Part shown: piece by piece, positions 1 through 11,845 of the stretch | Layout of the letters: each line of letters opens with the position of its first letter | Numbering within the stretch: the stretch's first letter is position 1 | From: Desarmillaria ectypa | Taxonomy: Eukaryota > Basidiomycota > Agaricomycetes > Agaricales > Physalacriaceae | Reading direction: 5' to 3' | Assembly (NCBI GenBank): GCA_030407005.1 | Contig: JAUDYN010000006.1 | Span: 2,666,001 to 2,730,000, forward strand | Length of the DNA: 64,000 nt | The notes under the pieces: generated by a model | The model's database searches: none | Seen by the model: only the letters and a program-made list of their open reading frames with translations | Told to the model about the DNA's origin: nothing | Position numbers and translations under genes: made by a program

Positions 1-570
1 GAAACCGACCGCAAGAAATAGTACGCCTAGTTGTCTTTGACCTTTGAATCGGCCTAACGCCCGCTCAGCTTCCTTCTCGCCGGTCGCGTTCTTCTCATTT
101 TCCTATTCCTCGGTTTTATCATTCAGGGAAAATGGAGCATTGCGCGTGTCTTTGTGTCGATAGTCGGTCTCGCTGCGTGTATCATGGTGGCCGTTGGTTT
201 CAAAGCCAAGTGGTCTGCCGCGTTCCTTGTTATCGTTCTCAGCTCGTTCAACGTCTTTGCGAACAACTGGTGGAGTGTTCCCTCCGCGCACCCACAAAGG
301 GATTTCCTTAAGTATGTCTTTCATGCCACTCTTATGCACATCCTCTGACGACCTTCTAGGTATGATTTCTTCCAGACACTTTGTACGTTCAGAAGGAGTT
401 TCATTCTATTCCTCTCGCTGACTCTAATCGTAGCTATCGTTGGTGGCCTTATACTCTTGGTGAACATGGGGCCTGGTAAGTGTCAAAAGATGTATTCCCA
501 CATGAACATTCGCATCTTACCTTTGCATCCAGGTGGGCTCTCTGTGGATGAGAAAAAGAAGACTTACTAG
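1..570 (+). CDS. ERV29: Erv29/SURF4 family ER cargo receptor, 3' part
   Basis: Multi-pass membrane protein of the ER-Golgi cycle that loads soluble secretory cargo into COPII vesicles. The 5' end lies before the window. Exons read 1-20, 69-311, 360-382, 434-475 and 533-570; joined, they give the family's C-terminal hallmark: NNWW, then a Pro/His stretch with HPQRDFLKYDFFQTLS, a last hydrophobic helix and GPGG. The protein ends in KKTY, a dilysine (KKXX) signal that returns membrane proteins to the ER, as known for this family. Introns are 47-57 nt and one exon is only 23 nt. It converges on the ENP2 gene with about 130 bp between the stop codons. Family assignment is firm; the missing N-terminus cannot be judged. 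Confidence 0.93.
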
Positions 571-701
571 AAGGGTAGTGGGTGGGACGGTCAGTATGTT
601 GGACACTCCTACGCTTTGCATGTAATTGGCATTCTCCAAAAAACTACAGCTTCAGCTTTCAAATTAAATCCGAAGGCTTGTAACATAATATTCCAATAAG
701 A

Positions 702-3129
702 TCACATTCTCCGGAATACATTTTTACTTCCACTCCGTATGCCCTGTCTGCGTTGGGTTCGGCCTTTACGGTCATGCTCTGCTACCTCGGCCATGGGTTC
801 GCCACCTCGTTCAAGGCTGGCGCCGAAGGTTTCGACACCTTTGCGCTTATATTGAGACTTGGAACCAGATTTCTGGTCAGCGTTCGAAGGTACCCAACTG
901 AGTTCCACCTCGCCATCGTGTGGATTTGGCCGAGGTGCGGCCTTAGACGGACCCTTGCGGCGTTGACCAAAGGTGGCGTCCTTGTTCATACTCCGAGCAC
1001 CATTTTGCACACGCATCGGTACCATATTGACATTTGCCACCCGATTTTGCTGTCGCGTTCGGTCATAAGCTTCTTTGGCACGAACGTTTTGTTGTCCAGG
1101 ACGCGCTCGTCGGTCGAATTTGGTAAGCTCTTGAGATGAAACTTTTAAGTACATGAAATAAGAATACAAAGGAAAAAACGTACCGCCGGCGTCACTGCTA
1201 TCACTTCCACTCTCGCTTCCGTCGTCGCTGTCATCTTCGCTATTGCCAAGACCATCGGATGAAACTTTATCGCTCTCCTCTTCCTCATCTTCAACCGCAG
1301 TCTTACCCTTACCGATTCTAGACTGCGCCACCGACGAGGGGTTCAGCAATGCATACTCCCGGCTAGTCTCGTCAATTGCAAATGCCGCATCTTCAAACAC
1401 TTGTGTGAACCGAGGGTCACTCAGCAAACTGGGTTTCTTCTGTTGGCTGGTCGGCTCATCCACATCCATCGCGTTCTCTCCCTTTCTCTCTGCCGCCTTG
1501 CGCTTCTTCTTCAAGGCGCGCTCCTCTTCCTTCAATATTTTCTCCGCTAGCGCTTTGTTCACCTTGACGCCAACGTCCTTCTTCGTCCGGATACGCGTCT
1601 CCGCCATCTTTTCCATCTTTTCGCGGACCATCTTCTCTCGGTGCTCAGCGTATGCAAATGGATTGACAATGAGACGCGCCGTCTCGTAAAGCTTGAACGA
1701 GACAAAGTATCCATGCATGTACGGCTTTAAGGCAGGCGTACCAACCAGGTGATCCAGGCCCAGTCTGAAGACATATCGATAATCAACCCCATAAAGAAAC
1801 ACGGAAGTAAAAGAAAAACACGAACGTCGACAATTCCTTTCTCCCGACAAACTTGTAATCCTCGTAAACAGACCGCAGGGTCTGGTCTTCCATTTCCTCC
1901 GTGATATTCTCAAGGAAGCTGGCCCACCGCGGTGCGGGCCCGAGCTGCGGAATGTAATAAGTGCCCATTTGAATGCCTTCGTTGGCAGTCATTAGAAGCC
2001 CACTCCCAGGAACGTGGTGAACGTGATTAAGGTCAGTGGCAGGTGTGATAGAAACGAAGTTGGTTGAGGGCTAGAAGTATATCATTACCATATGGTCGAA
2101 GCGTGCACGGCGGGTACAACATACCGTATTTCGATCCCAGATTTTAATCACCTTCTTGTCAGCACTGAGAATCATGCCGTCTCCAGCCATACGGCTACCA
2201 CCCTCGATCCACAGGAGGCTATTAACGGGAAGCCCGTAGCCTTGATCCTTCATAGCAAACGGCCGGGCAGCCCGAATATCATATAACAGTGAATGGCCCG
2301 TCGATGTTCCCACCGCATAAGTAAGTCCATCATCACGAGACGCCAACGCCGTCACACTAACAACATCTTGCGTCGAAAGTCTACTCGTCGGTATTCGCAG
2401 GGTCGCTAAGCTAGATCTCGATCGGGGATCCCAGAAATGAACCGAACCACTGCCATCTATCCCAAAGCCCAACAACTGATGCGCTGGGTTGACATCAATA
2501 ATGTTCACTCCAGCAATTTCTTCATCAGCCTGCAAGACCAATGGAGTCATAAATCGACCTTGATCTAGATTGAGGCGATATATTTCATTACCGGAGGCAG
2601 AGAAGAGGGCGTCACACGAAGGGAAATGGTACGCAAGTGAGCGTCCAAACCGTGGTATTCGTGTCCGGTAATGAAAGCCGCCTTGTGTGTGTAGCTCGAT
2701 AGTACGGTCATTTTGTAGGTGTATTGATTTAGTCCAGTCGTCGGACAGCATCTATGGTAACGCAGGATGAGTAAAAGAGCCTTCCCAACCGCAAAGAGAC
2801 GACTCACGTACAACAAAATCAACATTTTCTGCGTCCGTATGCCGTTCAAATTTTTGAGACAGCTGGCTCAAGTCCCATACCTTCATTTGAGGTTTGTAGG
2901 TCCCGGTAGCAATGGCATGTGTACCGTCTCGTGTAGTTTTGATACGATTGCTGGCCTCTGGGAATTCAAAGCCCTGGATGAGCTCAATGGTCCCCTCGAA
3001 GTGTTCCCGTATAGCGCGTTTTCCTTTTCCAGCTCGTTTTCGAGTGAGCCAGTCGGGTAGAGATGATGAGGAGCCTGCCGCGGCACCATTAACAGTGTAT
3101 ACTTTTACTTCTTGTACGTCCGCAGCCAT
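702..3129 (-). CDS. ENP2: ENP2/NOL10 nucleolar WD-repeat ribosome biogenesis protein
   Basis: Nucleolar protein of the small-subunit processome, needed for 18S rRNA maturation. The ATG is at 3127-3129. Exon 1 ends at 2812 and exon 2 starts at 2751, joining VDFV to MLSDDW exactly as in NOL10 orthologues. Then come WD-type repeats (KIWDRNT), the signature around MGTYYIPQLGPAPRW (about 1930-1990), a conserved YMHGYFVSFKLY block, the NPFAY region, a charged coiled coil near 1490-1660 and a very acidic Ser/Asp/Glu tract (about 1195-1290). The C-terminus is basic. Introns also fall near 2040-2115, 1770-1830 and 1145-1185. No break is visible, so the gene should be functional. Confidence 0.95.
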
Positions 3130-6100
3130 AGTATTTGCTCTTCAGGGACCGGGATGAATAAGGGCTTGCCTGAAGGTCGTCGTTGGAGGAAAGAAATTAT
3201 CGTCACAGAGGTCACACAGTGACAAGAAAGTATCTCTCCCCATTTGGATTGCTTCTATCCCATTTTCTCTGCGTAAATTCTGCCCATTGTCCAGCTGTGC
3301 CCACGTATCGTGGAAAGGCGTGAGAAAAGAATTTTGAACCAAATGCGAAATTCGAGGGTTGTGAGCATATCAGGGTACTTTTGGGGTGGTACCGAAATCC
3401 ATGCTGATCACACATTTCTCACCGGGCCGGCTGCAAAACTTCACACCATCATTCATCATACAATATATTTGCCCCTGAAGAACTCGTGAAATGTTGAGCT
3501 CACCGCGCGATGTTGGACCTGCTTGGTTTCTTGCTCACTTCCATGAATGATGGGTAGATTTCGCTCTCGAAAAGCTCAGAGTGGTAACTGGCTGCATTTG
3601 AGAACCTCAGTTACCGGATGGAATTGTTGGAACCTTGTGTCCTTGGACTCCTGTACTCATGACCATGCCAGACTAGTAAGCTTGGGAACCGGGTGCGAAG
3701 AGCTTAATAGCGATCACATCAGCCCACGCGATTTGCGGTCATTTTTGCAAGAGTGAAAAGGGTCCGCCATTCTAGTATACCATCGATACTTGTCCTATAT
3801 TATCCCTATCTGGGTTCATTCACAGTGCAGGAGGTCAGAGTGGCCCTGAGAATGGAAATATACTATTCCCAAATACGGAAATAGGACCGATTCCAACGCA
3901 AATGACCCGACGTGTTTGTCCCTGGACGCACCGCCAGTAAATATTCTTACTACCAACCCTGACACAGCGGAGACTTTCTGTTTCGCGCGTATACCCTTGC
4001 TATGGAAGTTCTTCTGCTTTATCTCCTGCACGCATGGTTGCTCTGGGATTTTCTTGGTATTTTGTCGGCGGTCGGCGATGTTTCATCAAAGCTGAAGGAT
4101 TTCATATCCGTGGCATTCAGCGGTACCAGCCATTCTCAAGCTGCGGCGTTTCTGCTCGAATACACTCTGATAGTAACTGCCTTCTGTTTCTCCGGCTCTT
4201 CTATGCCTAGTCTTCTATCATTGCTTTCCGGCATAAAGCTTCAGCTTTAGGTGTGAAGCGGGGCTATATATTACTTGCAAAGACACGTAATCGATTCACC
4301 TTCTAGTGAATGGGCCTTCCCAAAGACTAAATTATCTTTCCTTCGTTCCAGCCGGCTGCTGAGAGAATGCTTCATTTAGCCACGCGTATTGTTATCAACA
4401 TCATGGGTGGCTTCGAACTCGGCGGTACAACGGTTTCTTGAGCCCCATAGGTTCGGGAGATATCAGGGCAATGACAACGTAGAATGCTCCAGAACAGGAG
4501 AATCCTGCGGGCTGGAACTTGATCCAAGTGCTGGGTAGATTTACTGGCCCCGGGAAGCCTTAGAGACTGACCTGTGTCAGAGATTGCTAGCTTTACCACG
4601 AAAGTGTTATCCTCGATCAAATGAGTCCTAGGGTACGGCTTTTCGCGATTGCAAGAGAGGAACCATCCTCTCAAGTCTCAATATTCCCATTCCGTTCTAC
4701 AGGTACCGGTAGGTCTCTCAACAGGCTGAGAGCACGTTCCCCTGTTACGTTGGTGTATTCAATCTAAATTCTAATTTATTCCCGGTGTGTAGTCGGGGTA
4801 ACACCTATGGTTGATCAGTGATCAATTGAACGCTGAATTGCCGATCAGACAAATCAGAACGTCCCGGTCCTGCACGCTAGATTTCGCCCAAAATTAAAGA
4901 ACCTTCACCCCCTCTACGGTGCATTTCTCGTGGAGCGGACCGCGGAACTGCGTAAGGACCTTGAGTCTGTTTATTTCTCCGAGATATCACGACAATGTTG
5001 AACTGTTATTCAAGGGGACATTTACGCCGATATTCTAACGAGAACCCACTGCTTAGCGGTACCTGTCGGTTAACCCGGGAGCGCCTCTTCGTACAATTGG
5101 TGAAGATAAGAGGTAATTTCATCATTCCCAACGCGTTAGCTGTATAGAACTGTTCCCACTTGACACCTTTTGACAACTGGAAGGGCCGGAGAGCCGATGT
5201 TAGTTCCTACTTCGAGGTTGTTCACCATGCCATGGCCATTCGGAGACAGGAATTCTCCACATACTGTTCCATGTCGACCGCGATGTGATCCGCTAGTTCG
5301 TGACTTGCGTGCTAACTGCGACGGTCAAATCAAATTGTGGTTTTCACGAACTCGAGCGTTGGGCCGTTCCGTCGCGCTTGACACGGAGTCTGAGACAAAC
5401 GACCGTTTTCAGTGGAATATCAGTGCTCTCTTATGTCACAATTTTCTCAAGATTCTCGCAGAATGTTCTGGCTCGTGCGGTCCTTGAATTTCTACGCGCA
5501 TGGAGCGTAATCCACAGCACTAGGCGGGCGCATATGCACATCAGTGTTATTCTCCTTCTCACCTTCCCGCTGCTTCGAATTCTAGCCATGCATGTTTGCC
5601 ACAGGTAGGTCGAAGTCGCCGCCGTCTGATTGGGTCCTTGTCAAGCGTCTCTTCCATGCATGACAGTATCCATCCTTCTCGGAGGCGAGATTCTCTTGCC
5701 AATGCGGCCCTTACGACCTCAAACACCTGTGTCGAAGGACAAGAGGCTTGCGACATGTTGACGACATAGCCAATACTATTGGGGAAAAGCTATCGGCAGG
5801 CGTGTGGGTGCGCTTGAGCGCAGCCGGTCACAGCATTGTTACGGGTCGTTGTTAGACGACGGGAGCAATTTAGAGGTACTACGGCGTCGGCGAGGTCTCC
5901 CCTTCAGTACTTGACTGTTCTTTGGAAACAAATTGTGGATCAGAACCCCGCCTAAGCACCGTACAAACGCATTCTACCGGCAGGCGAAGCACCCAAGTTC
6001 AGTGGCTGAGGTCATCGACGCGTCATCAAATACGGTTCACTTGGGAGAGAGTACGCGTGAAGGTGTTCCTGGAAAAGTGTGATCTAAGATGCGATGCCAC

Positions 6101-6256
6101 GTGGTACTCCCTTTTCAGGCACATTACGTGGCGGTGTCTTGTCATCACGCTTGATGACATCACAGTCAGACTTTTTTTTCAACAACGTTTTTGCCGGCAG
6201 GTTCGCATCGGTTTCAGTCTGCCAGCTGCCTTCAGTCGCCTGGGAACGGACAGATA
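3130..6256. other. Gene-poor stretch between ENP2 and the DNAJC11-like gene
   Basis: About 3.1 kb with only short open frames (under about 115 codons) on both strands. None matches a family I know, and none can be spliced into a recognisable protein. Two short frames have a mildly coding look: minus strand 5559-5756 and plus strand about 5940-6080. Neither has neighbouring exons that extend it. The stretch contains the divergent 5' region of ENP2. I see no terminal repeats or transposase. Confidence 0.5.
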
Positions 6257-8670
6257 ATGAACTCTATGGATTTATCTGACGAGGGGGGACTTCTCTAGTG
6301 CGTCGCCTGTTTGTCTAGGAGCATGGTCCATTCAGGTGACGCGTTAACATATTGAATAGCTCTGTCCTCAATGTATCAGAGCACGCGTCCCCGGCGGAAA
6401 TACACGACAGATACAGGGAGCTATCCCTCATTTTTCACCCTGACAAGCAGCGCAACGATCAACTGCGAGACGTTGCCGCGAAGAACTTCCTCGACATACA
6501 AAAAGCTTACGAAGGTTACTGATTTTCTAACCTTGATTATCATATTGATTGATGTATATTCTCAAGTCTTATCGGATCCTTTCCTCAGGTATCCAGGTCT
6601 CTATATCGTTCGATCCAAGCCACTGAATTAGTTTCAGAAATGTTTACGACACCCTTGGTGGGCTTGTTCCCCGTTGCACGTGGACTCCAATTGATTTTTG
6701 CGTTCAAAGGCAACGATGGACTTAAGGTGATCTGGCCAGAGAGCTTGCGAAAGCTGCCCTCGCAAGAGGCTAGTATCTAAAATTATATTCTCCATCTTGG
6801 TCCATTTAAATGCTGCATAGGTGAAAAAGATGCTCGAACGACTGAAATGGACGTCAAAACATCAAGACTTGAGGAAGCTGATATCTCCCGAAGCTCGGCT
6901 CAATTGGAGCATCGATGCATCGTCCTTGTTCGAACCGGGATTCTCACATTATCGATGGCCGCAAAGAATGAGGCATCGGCTGCAAAACGTATCTCTTCTG
7001 ACATGGGGACTAAAGTATAATACAAGGGTAAATTTAATCATACTTCCTGTCGGTTTGCTCTTTCTTAATAAAGGCTAATATAGAGAACTTTGTCGGACAA
7101 GACAAATCTGCTACTCATGACCCGCATGAATACTCGCGGTCGAGAAGCTGGTGGAGATGTTGTTGGGACAATAAGACACCAATTTTCTCCGCGTCTGACC
7201 TTCAGCGTAAGTGGAATGTACTGCCTAAATGCCTTGGCTTATGTTACTTGTTTTCTTTCATATGGATGACAAAGGCTACGAGTTCCCTGTTTTTATTTCG
7301 TACCGTAACATTGGACACGCTCTTTCGAGATGACAAGATTGGCAATATCTCCGTCAGAACGTACCTGCCCCTGCGAATGACGGGAAGAGTGCCACCTGTT
7401 ACCTTCTCTTTCTCCCGGATTCTCTCGGCCAAACACCGTTGGAAAGGTGATCTCTCCTGCCATTTCGGGCCTTTTCCACAGCTCTCAGTCTTTGTGACTG
7501 CGTCGTCACCTTTGGCCCTTACCTCAGATGCTTCTGACTCCCCATGGGAAGATCAAGATACCCTTTCGACCCCAATCTCGCCCTCTGTATCCGGTCTGGA
7601 GTCGACCTTTTCTTTCTGGACTTACGGAGTTTCCTTAAACCCTCGCGAGCCCAAGGTCATAGGTCAGTGGGGCATTGCTTTCTCGGAGTTAGCCTTCGAG
7701 ATCAAGGCCGGGCTACAGTTTGGACTTGATGGATTATCATGGCTATTCTCTGGCGGGTGGACAGGCGACACGGCGTCGGTGAAGGCCTCCCTATCCCTTG
7801 GATTTTTGGGCGTTGGACTTGAACTGGAGTTCGTTGACTTTGCTTTTATTCCTAAGAGTTTTTCATGACCCTTAAGCAGCTTCTATCATTTGGGTCAACG
7901 TCTCCATGTCCCCGTCCTCCTCTCGAGTGAGTACGACCCAGGCCTCGCATTCTGGACAATTGCTGTTCCATCATCTGCCTTGGTTCTGGGCTATCATTTT
8001 ATCGTGGTTCCTCATCGCCGAAGGCAACGCATCAGGTGGGTCATTCGTCACTCATTTCTGCAGTGCGGCGACCGTTTTATCTTTGATGCTCGGGTAGGCA
8101 AGTTTCTGAGGCTCGTCAAAAACTGGACGAAGACATTACGATAAAACAAAAGACGCAGAATATCATTTCCATTCTGACGGAACCTGCGAAAAAACGCATG
8201 GCGACGGAGGCCGCGAAGGACGGTGTGTAAACATATAGTGACGTAGTAATATTAACCCCTCACGCATGGAGTTAGGGCTGGTTATTCTTGAGGCTACATA
8301 CGGTCCTGCGGAGCCCTTTGACTTTGGGAGTCAATTTGACCTAGATGTTACCATCCCGATCCAAGCTTTGGTATCCAACTCTCAACTCCACATTCCTGGC
8401 CACAGAAGCAAAGTGGGTCTACGTTGTTTCAAGCCCCCGGGGTCTGTTGACACAAATGTTTCTTCAGGCTGGGCTTCAAGGGTTTTATGACCTTGCTCCG
8501 TTCGCTGCGAAGGCGTTGCGTATACGATACACATTTCAGGGCAGAGTTCACTATGCAGAATTCCTGGATGATTTACCAGTCGTATTACCTTTGACAGGTA
8601 AAATTTTCTTGTGCCTTTAATATCGCTCATACACTCACTCCACTATCTTTTAGATCATCTCGTTAACTAG
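6257..8670 (+). CDS. DNAJC11: DNAJC11-like mitochondrial J-domain protein
   Basis: J-domain protein of the DNAJC11 family (J domain plus DUF3395), known from mitochondrial outer membrane/MICOS work. The start is ATG 6257; exon 1 (6257-6297) joins 6360 to give LLYSVLNVSEH. The J domain holds HPD at about 6437-6445 and ends in YEVLSDP. Exons 3 and 4 are only 22 and 20 nt (6567-6588, 6638-6657). The middle carries SIDASSLFEP, a beta-rich DUF3395-like section with SDKTNLLLMTRMNTRG and RHQFSPRL, then LGQRLHVPVLLSSEYDPG, and the C-terminal AGLQGFYDLAPF block after an intron at 8413-8467. An apparent stop at 7866 falls inside a 48-nt intron (7829-7876). The junction 6769-6820 stays in frame only with a GC donor. 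About a dozen exons; it looks intact. Confidence 0.88.
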
Positions 8671-10312
8671 GAAGGCTTTCATTAATGGGTCGGGAGCTAA
8701 GTATGCCTTCTGATATATATCTGGTTGTAGCGTCTGTCTGTCACTATGGATTTCTTGTTTTTCTCCACGGGTTCTGCGAGCCTGCAATCTCAGGCCCAAG
8801 ATCCAGGTATCCAGAGACCACCGACAGATCTGCAAGGAATTCACAAAACCCAACAGGCTGGCCCTGTAGCACTCGGATCCGAAAGCCGACTATTGGCACT
8901 ATAACGGCGAGATCCTTTGAGTGCACCCGCAACATCTTATCGTTGTGTGAAAATAACAGATCCGACAACTAGGACGTTCGTAATACAAGATCAAATTTAC
9001 ATCCGTAGATCATGGCATAGGATGTAATATACATCTCCGCCTGCTACACTCTCACCCTCATTCCAGACCTTTCCCACTCCTAGGCGTATCCTCAAATTCA
9101 GGCACCACGAGCACTTCTTGATATTCCAAAAACTCGGATACCACAACCTGTTCGTATGAGAACATATAGCAACTGCGACAAAGCTCATCGCAAGGATTCA
9201 ACTCCGATTCGATGGTATGGAAGCCGATATCAGAGCACTGAGTAGATGGCCGATCAATCATAGCGTCCCTAAGGTGTTGTGACATTTCCCCGGCATCCAT
9301 CCTTGGGGGGGATGGTAATCAACTAACTCTTGGGGCTTGCGAATCCTGTGGTCCGTTCCCAATTCCAAACCCGGCCATGCCGGAATGTACTGATGGTGGC
9401 ATTCTATCGATATGCGAAGAAGCCGTCAGTTGGGCAACCCTTCCCGAGGATACGTCCAAACGTACCATGCATCCTTTCAATCAATATCATGCTCCACATA
9501 AAGAATTTACATACGACTCATAGGAAGCAAGTCCTTCCTTGTACGTATTTCCAACAGGCCCGGGAATGCGATGCATTGAAGCATTCTCTCATGGCCGGAA
9601 CTCGAACATGAACTCTCACAGCACAACTTCACATTTCCAATACCAGTAGTATGATGTTGAATGCGATAGCATGGCGATAAGCAAGTACGCACAAGTGGCG
9701 GCTCATAGTATTTCCCGTCAGCTCACTTCTCTATGTTAAGCTTTTAAAATTCTTTAACGACCCTCGGCCCAGTCAAACTTCCTAGGGGCTTGGGTATTCT
9801 GGAACATGTCATTGGCGACATAGAACTGCAAGGCTACTATGGCCAGAAGTCGAGCGATCCACGTAGTGTCAGCCGCTATTGCACAATGAAAGGATTGCAT
9901 CCAGAGTACCAAATTTGAGTTTCTCCGGTGTTTCGACACCAAAGAATCAAAGAGTCATACATACCGTGATTCTACGGAGATCTAAGATATACTTCGCCGA
10001 TCTGCCTTTTCCCCATATGTTGGTCAAATGCCTGTAAGCCCTTCCGGCATGGCATACCCTCGTCTTACCACCTTCATGTCACAATTTTTTAGATCGCTAC
10101 CGTGAGAACGTCCCGAGAATGGGTATTCTAAAGTTCTCTCGAGATTACCTCCCTGAAATTCCATCCGATTCAACTCAATTTAAACCTTAAAATAATGACT
10201 ATCTCGTGGTCATATGCACCCTGTGTATGTTCCCTGGATACTTTATACTACAACATGGTACGTATAAAAGCCACACTTGTATTATGTGACAGGGTTTTGA
10301 TTTCCTCTCCCA
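8671..10312. other. Intergenic, no recognisable gene
   Basis: About 1.6 kb. The best open frames are an ATG-started 80-codon frame on the minus strand (9058-9300, acidic, Cys-containing) and a 53-codon frame on the plus strand starting at 8747. Neither resembles a known family. This stretch also holds the promoter of the WOPR gene. No repeats are evident. Confidence 0.45.
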
Positions 10313-11431
10313 ATGGATAGCACCCCCATGCAGCGCCCTACTCTTGAGAATGTACGGATCCGGTCTCCCCGCGATGCTCTAGTGGTATTCCATGGTGTGG
10401 CGCTGAAAATACTTCCCCTCATCACGCGTCGGCTCGATATCGAGGAGCGAAGGGCGATTGTGGCCGGCAACGTGTACGTCTGGGAGGAGCGTGGCGTCAA
10501 CACGGAGACTGTTGGACTAGGCATGGAACGATGGTATGTCGATTACCTGTTTCGTTCGGCACAGATGATCACCCCGCCCCTAGGACGGACGGAATGGGAT
10601 GGGGACCAAGTCGTACGTGTCAAATCTATCCATCCTGGCCATGGGTTGACGATGACATTGTACAGGCGTCCGTGATGTAAATATTGGCCCAATTTCACCG
10701 CCTGTTCAGCTGACGCTTGCCGCCTAGGAATTCCTGTTCTACCACCAGAAGAATCCCGATGACGATTGCGGGCCTATCACTCAGTCTCCGCCTTGGGCAC
10801 GGTTAACGAGGTTTGACCAACCTATACTTGTCTCCAAATGACCTGAGCTAATACACTTAGAGAAGGAATGGAGAGTCTTCCCATTTTCCGGGATATTCTG
10901 TGTCATCAACATTCCGAACCTTGCCTGAGACTAGAAACCTCATTAAGCAAACATATAGCGTTCACGTCAGCCTCCCCGCAGATCGACCCAAAGGTATTAC
11001 ACGAAAGTGGCACCTCAGTGAGTTATTTTGTTTTATGCATCCTTACCTGTTTTAGCTCAATACACACAATAGCCGCCTATTTCAGCCAAGATACGCTCGA
11101 ATCTCTTCAGACTGTGGAGTCTATCCAAGGAATCGGAGGCATGCTACCTCCTGAAGGATGGTTTCGAAGTGCAAGGACAACGAAGACGTCCCGTCGCGAC
11201 AGCCCAAAATCCCCGACGTGCTCTCCCCCATCACCTCACAATCTAACTCGTCCATACCCGTCTGGTTCAAACTACCCGAAAGAAGCGCCCTTATCACACA
11301 CTCTCAGCACTCCGCTCACTTACCCTAAGAGGACCATGCTCGTCCCTCTAGAGCACTTACAAAGTGCATCAAGCCCTCGTCGCAATCCAGTAGATGAGCA
11401 GCTACTGAACCTATTTTCGAAAAGATGTTAG
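10313..11431 (+). CDS. WOPR-domain (Gti1/Pac2) transcription factor
   Basis: Fungal DNA-binding regulator of the Gti1/Pac2/Wor1/Ryp1 family; members control morphology, gluconate uptake, mating or virulence. The N-terminal half of the WOPR fold is in exon 1 (10313-10533): VRIRSPRDALVVFHGV, TRRLDIEERRAI and VYVWEER. It continues through exon 2 (10584-10612) and an 11-nt exon 3 (10666-10676) to exon 4, restoring WTDGMGWGPSRVRDEFLFYH. After a Pro-rich linker the second half appears as LIKQTYSVHV and RKWHLTAYFS, joined across an intron ending near 11084. GWFRSAR and a Ser/Pro-rich basic tail follow. The linker intron near 10805-10862 has more than one possible boundary; an acceptor at 10862 keeps frame with normal intron length. 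Confidence 0.93.
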
Positions 11432-11845
11432 ACGGTTAAGCCGCACCGTGGACACAGTTCTCAGATTTCTGTACGATATCAATGTAGCAAAGGAAGCAAT
11501 CCCGGACTTTACAATTTGATTCTAGTAGACATCATTATCATTGTACCATATATTGTCTTCATTCTGTCGTAGCTTTCGATCTGCTTTCCAATGAATTGTC
11601 GCATATCGTACCATGCCTATTCGAAAATGAATAGTACCCGCAAAGTACCCGTCTCAGTGAATGGTTCCTCGGCGGAAGCAAAGGGCAGCATCACCTGATA
11701 TTATGACGCATAAGGTACAAGCTAGACCACGATCGTCGCGGACCTTGATTTGAGTTGATCGCCTGGATCGGGATCCGAGGGAAAGGGGCAGTTGATCCCG
11801 CCGCGCCTTTTTGGAACTCGAGCAGTGGCATACAGCATGGCCGCC
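11432..11845. other. Intergenic, no recognisable gene
   Basis: About 0.4 kb between the WOPR stop codon and the first recognisable residue of the photolyase relic. It may hold the decayed 5' end of that relic; I see no readable exon in it. Confidence 0.5.

Noticed and set aside
4002..4250. 82-codon plus-strand frame rich in Leu, possible membrane protein
   Set aside because: It has no family resemblance and no flanking exons, and its length is expected by chance in a 3-kb gap.
7866..7868. In-frame TGA in the middle of the DNAJC11-like gene, suggesting a pseudogene
   Set aside because: A 48-nt GT...AG intron at 7829-7876 removes it and joins LELD to SFYHLGQRL in the correct phase.
10868..11431. 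A single long uninterrupted exon for the C-terminal half of the WOPR gene
   Set aside because: The conserved LIKQTYSVHV and RKWHL residues are in another frame; an intron ending near 11084 is needed to join them to TAYFS.
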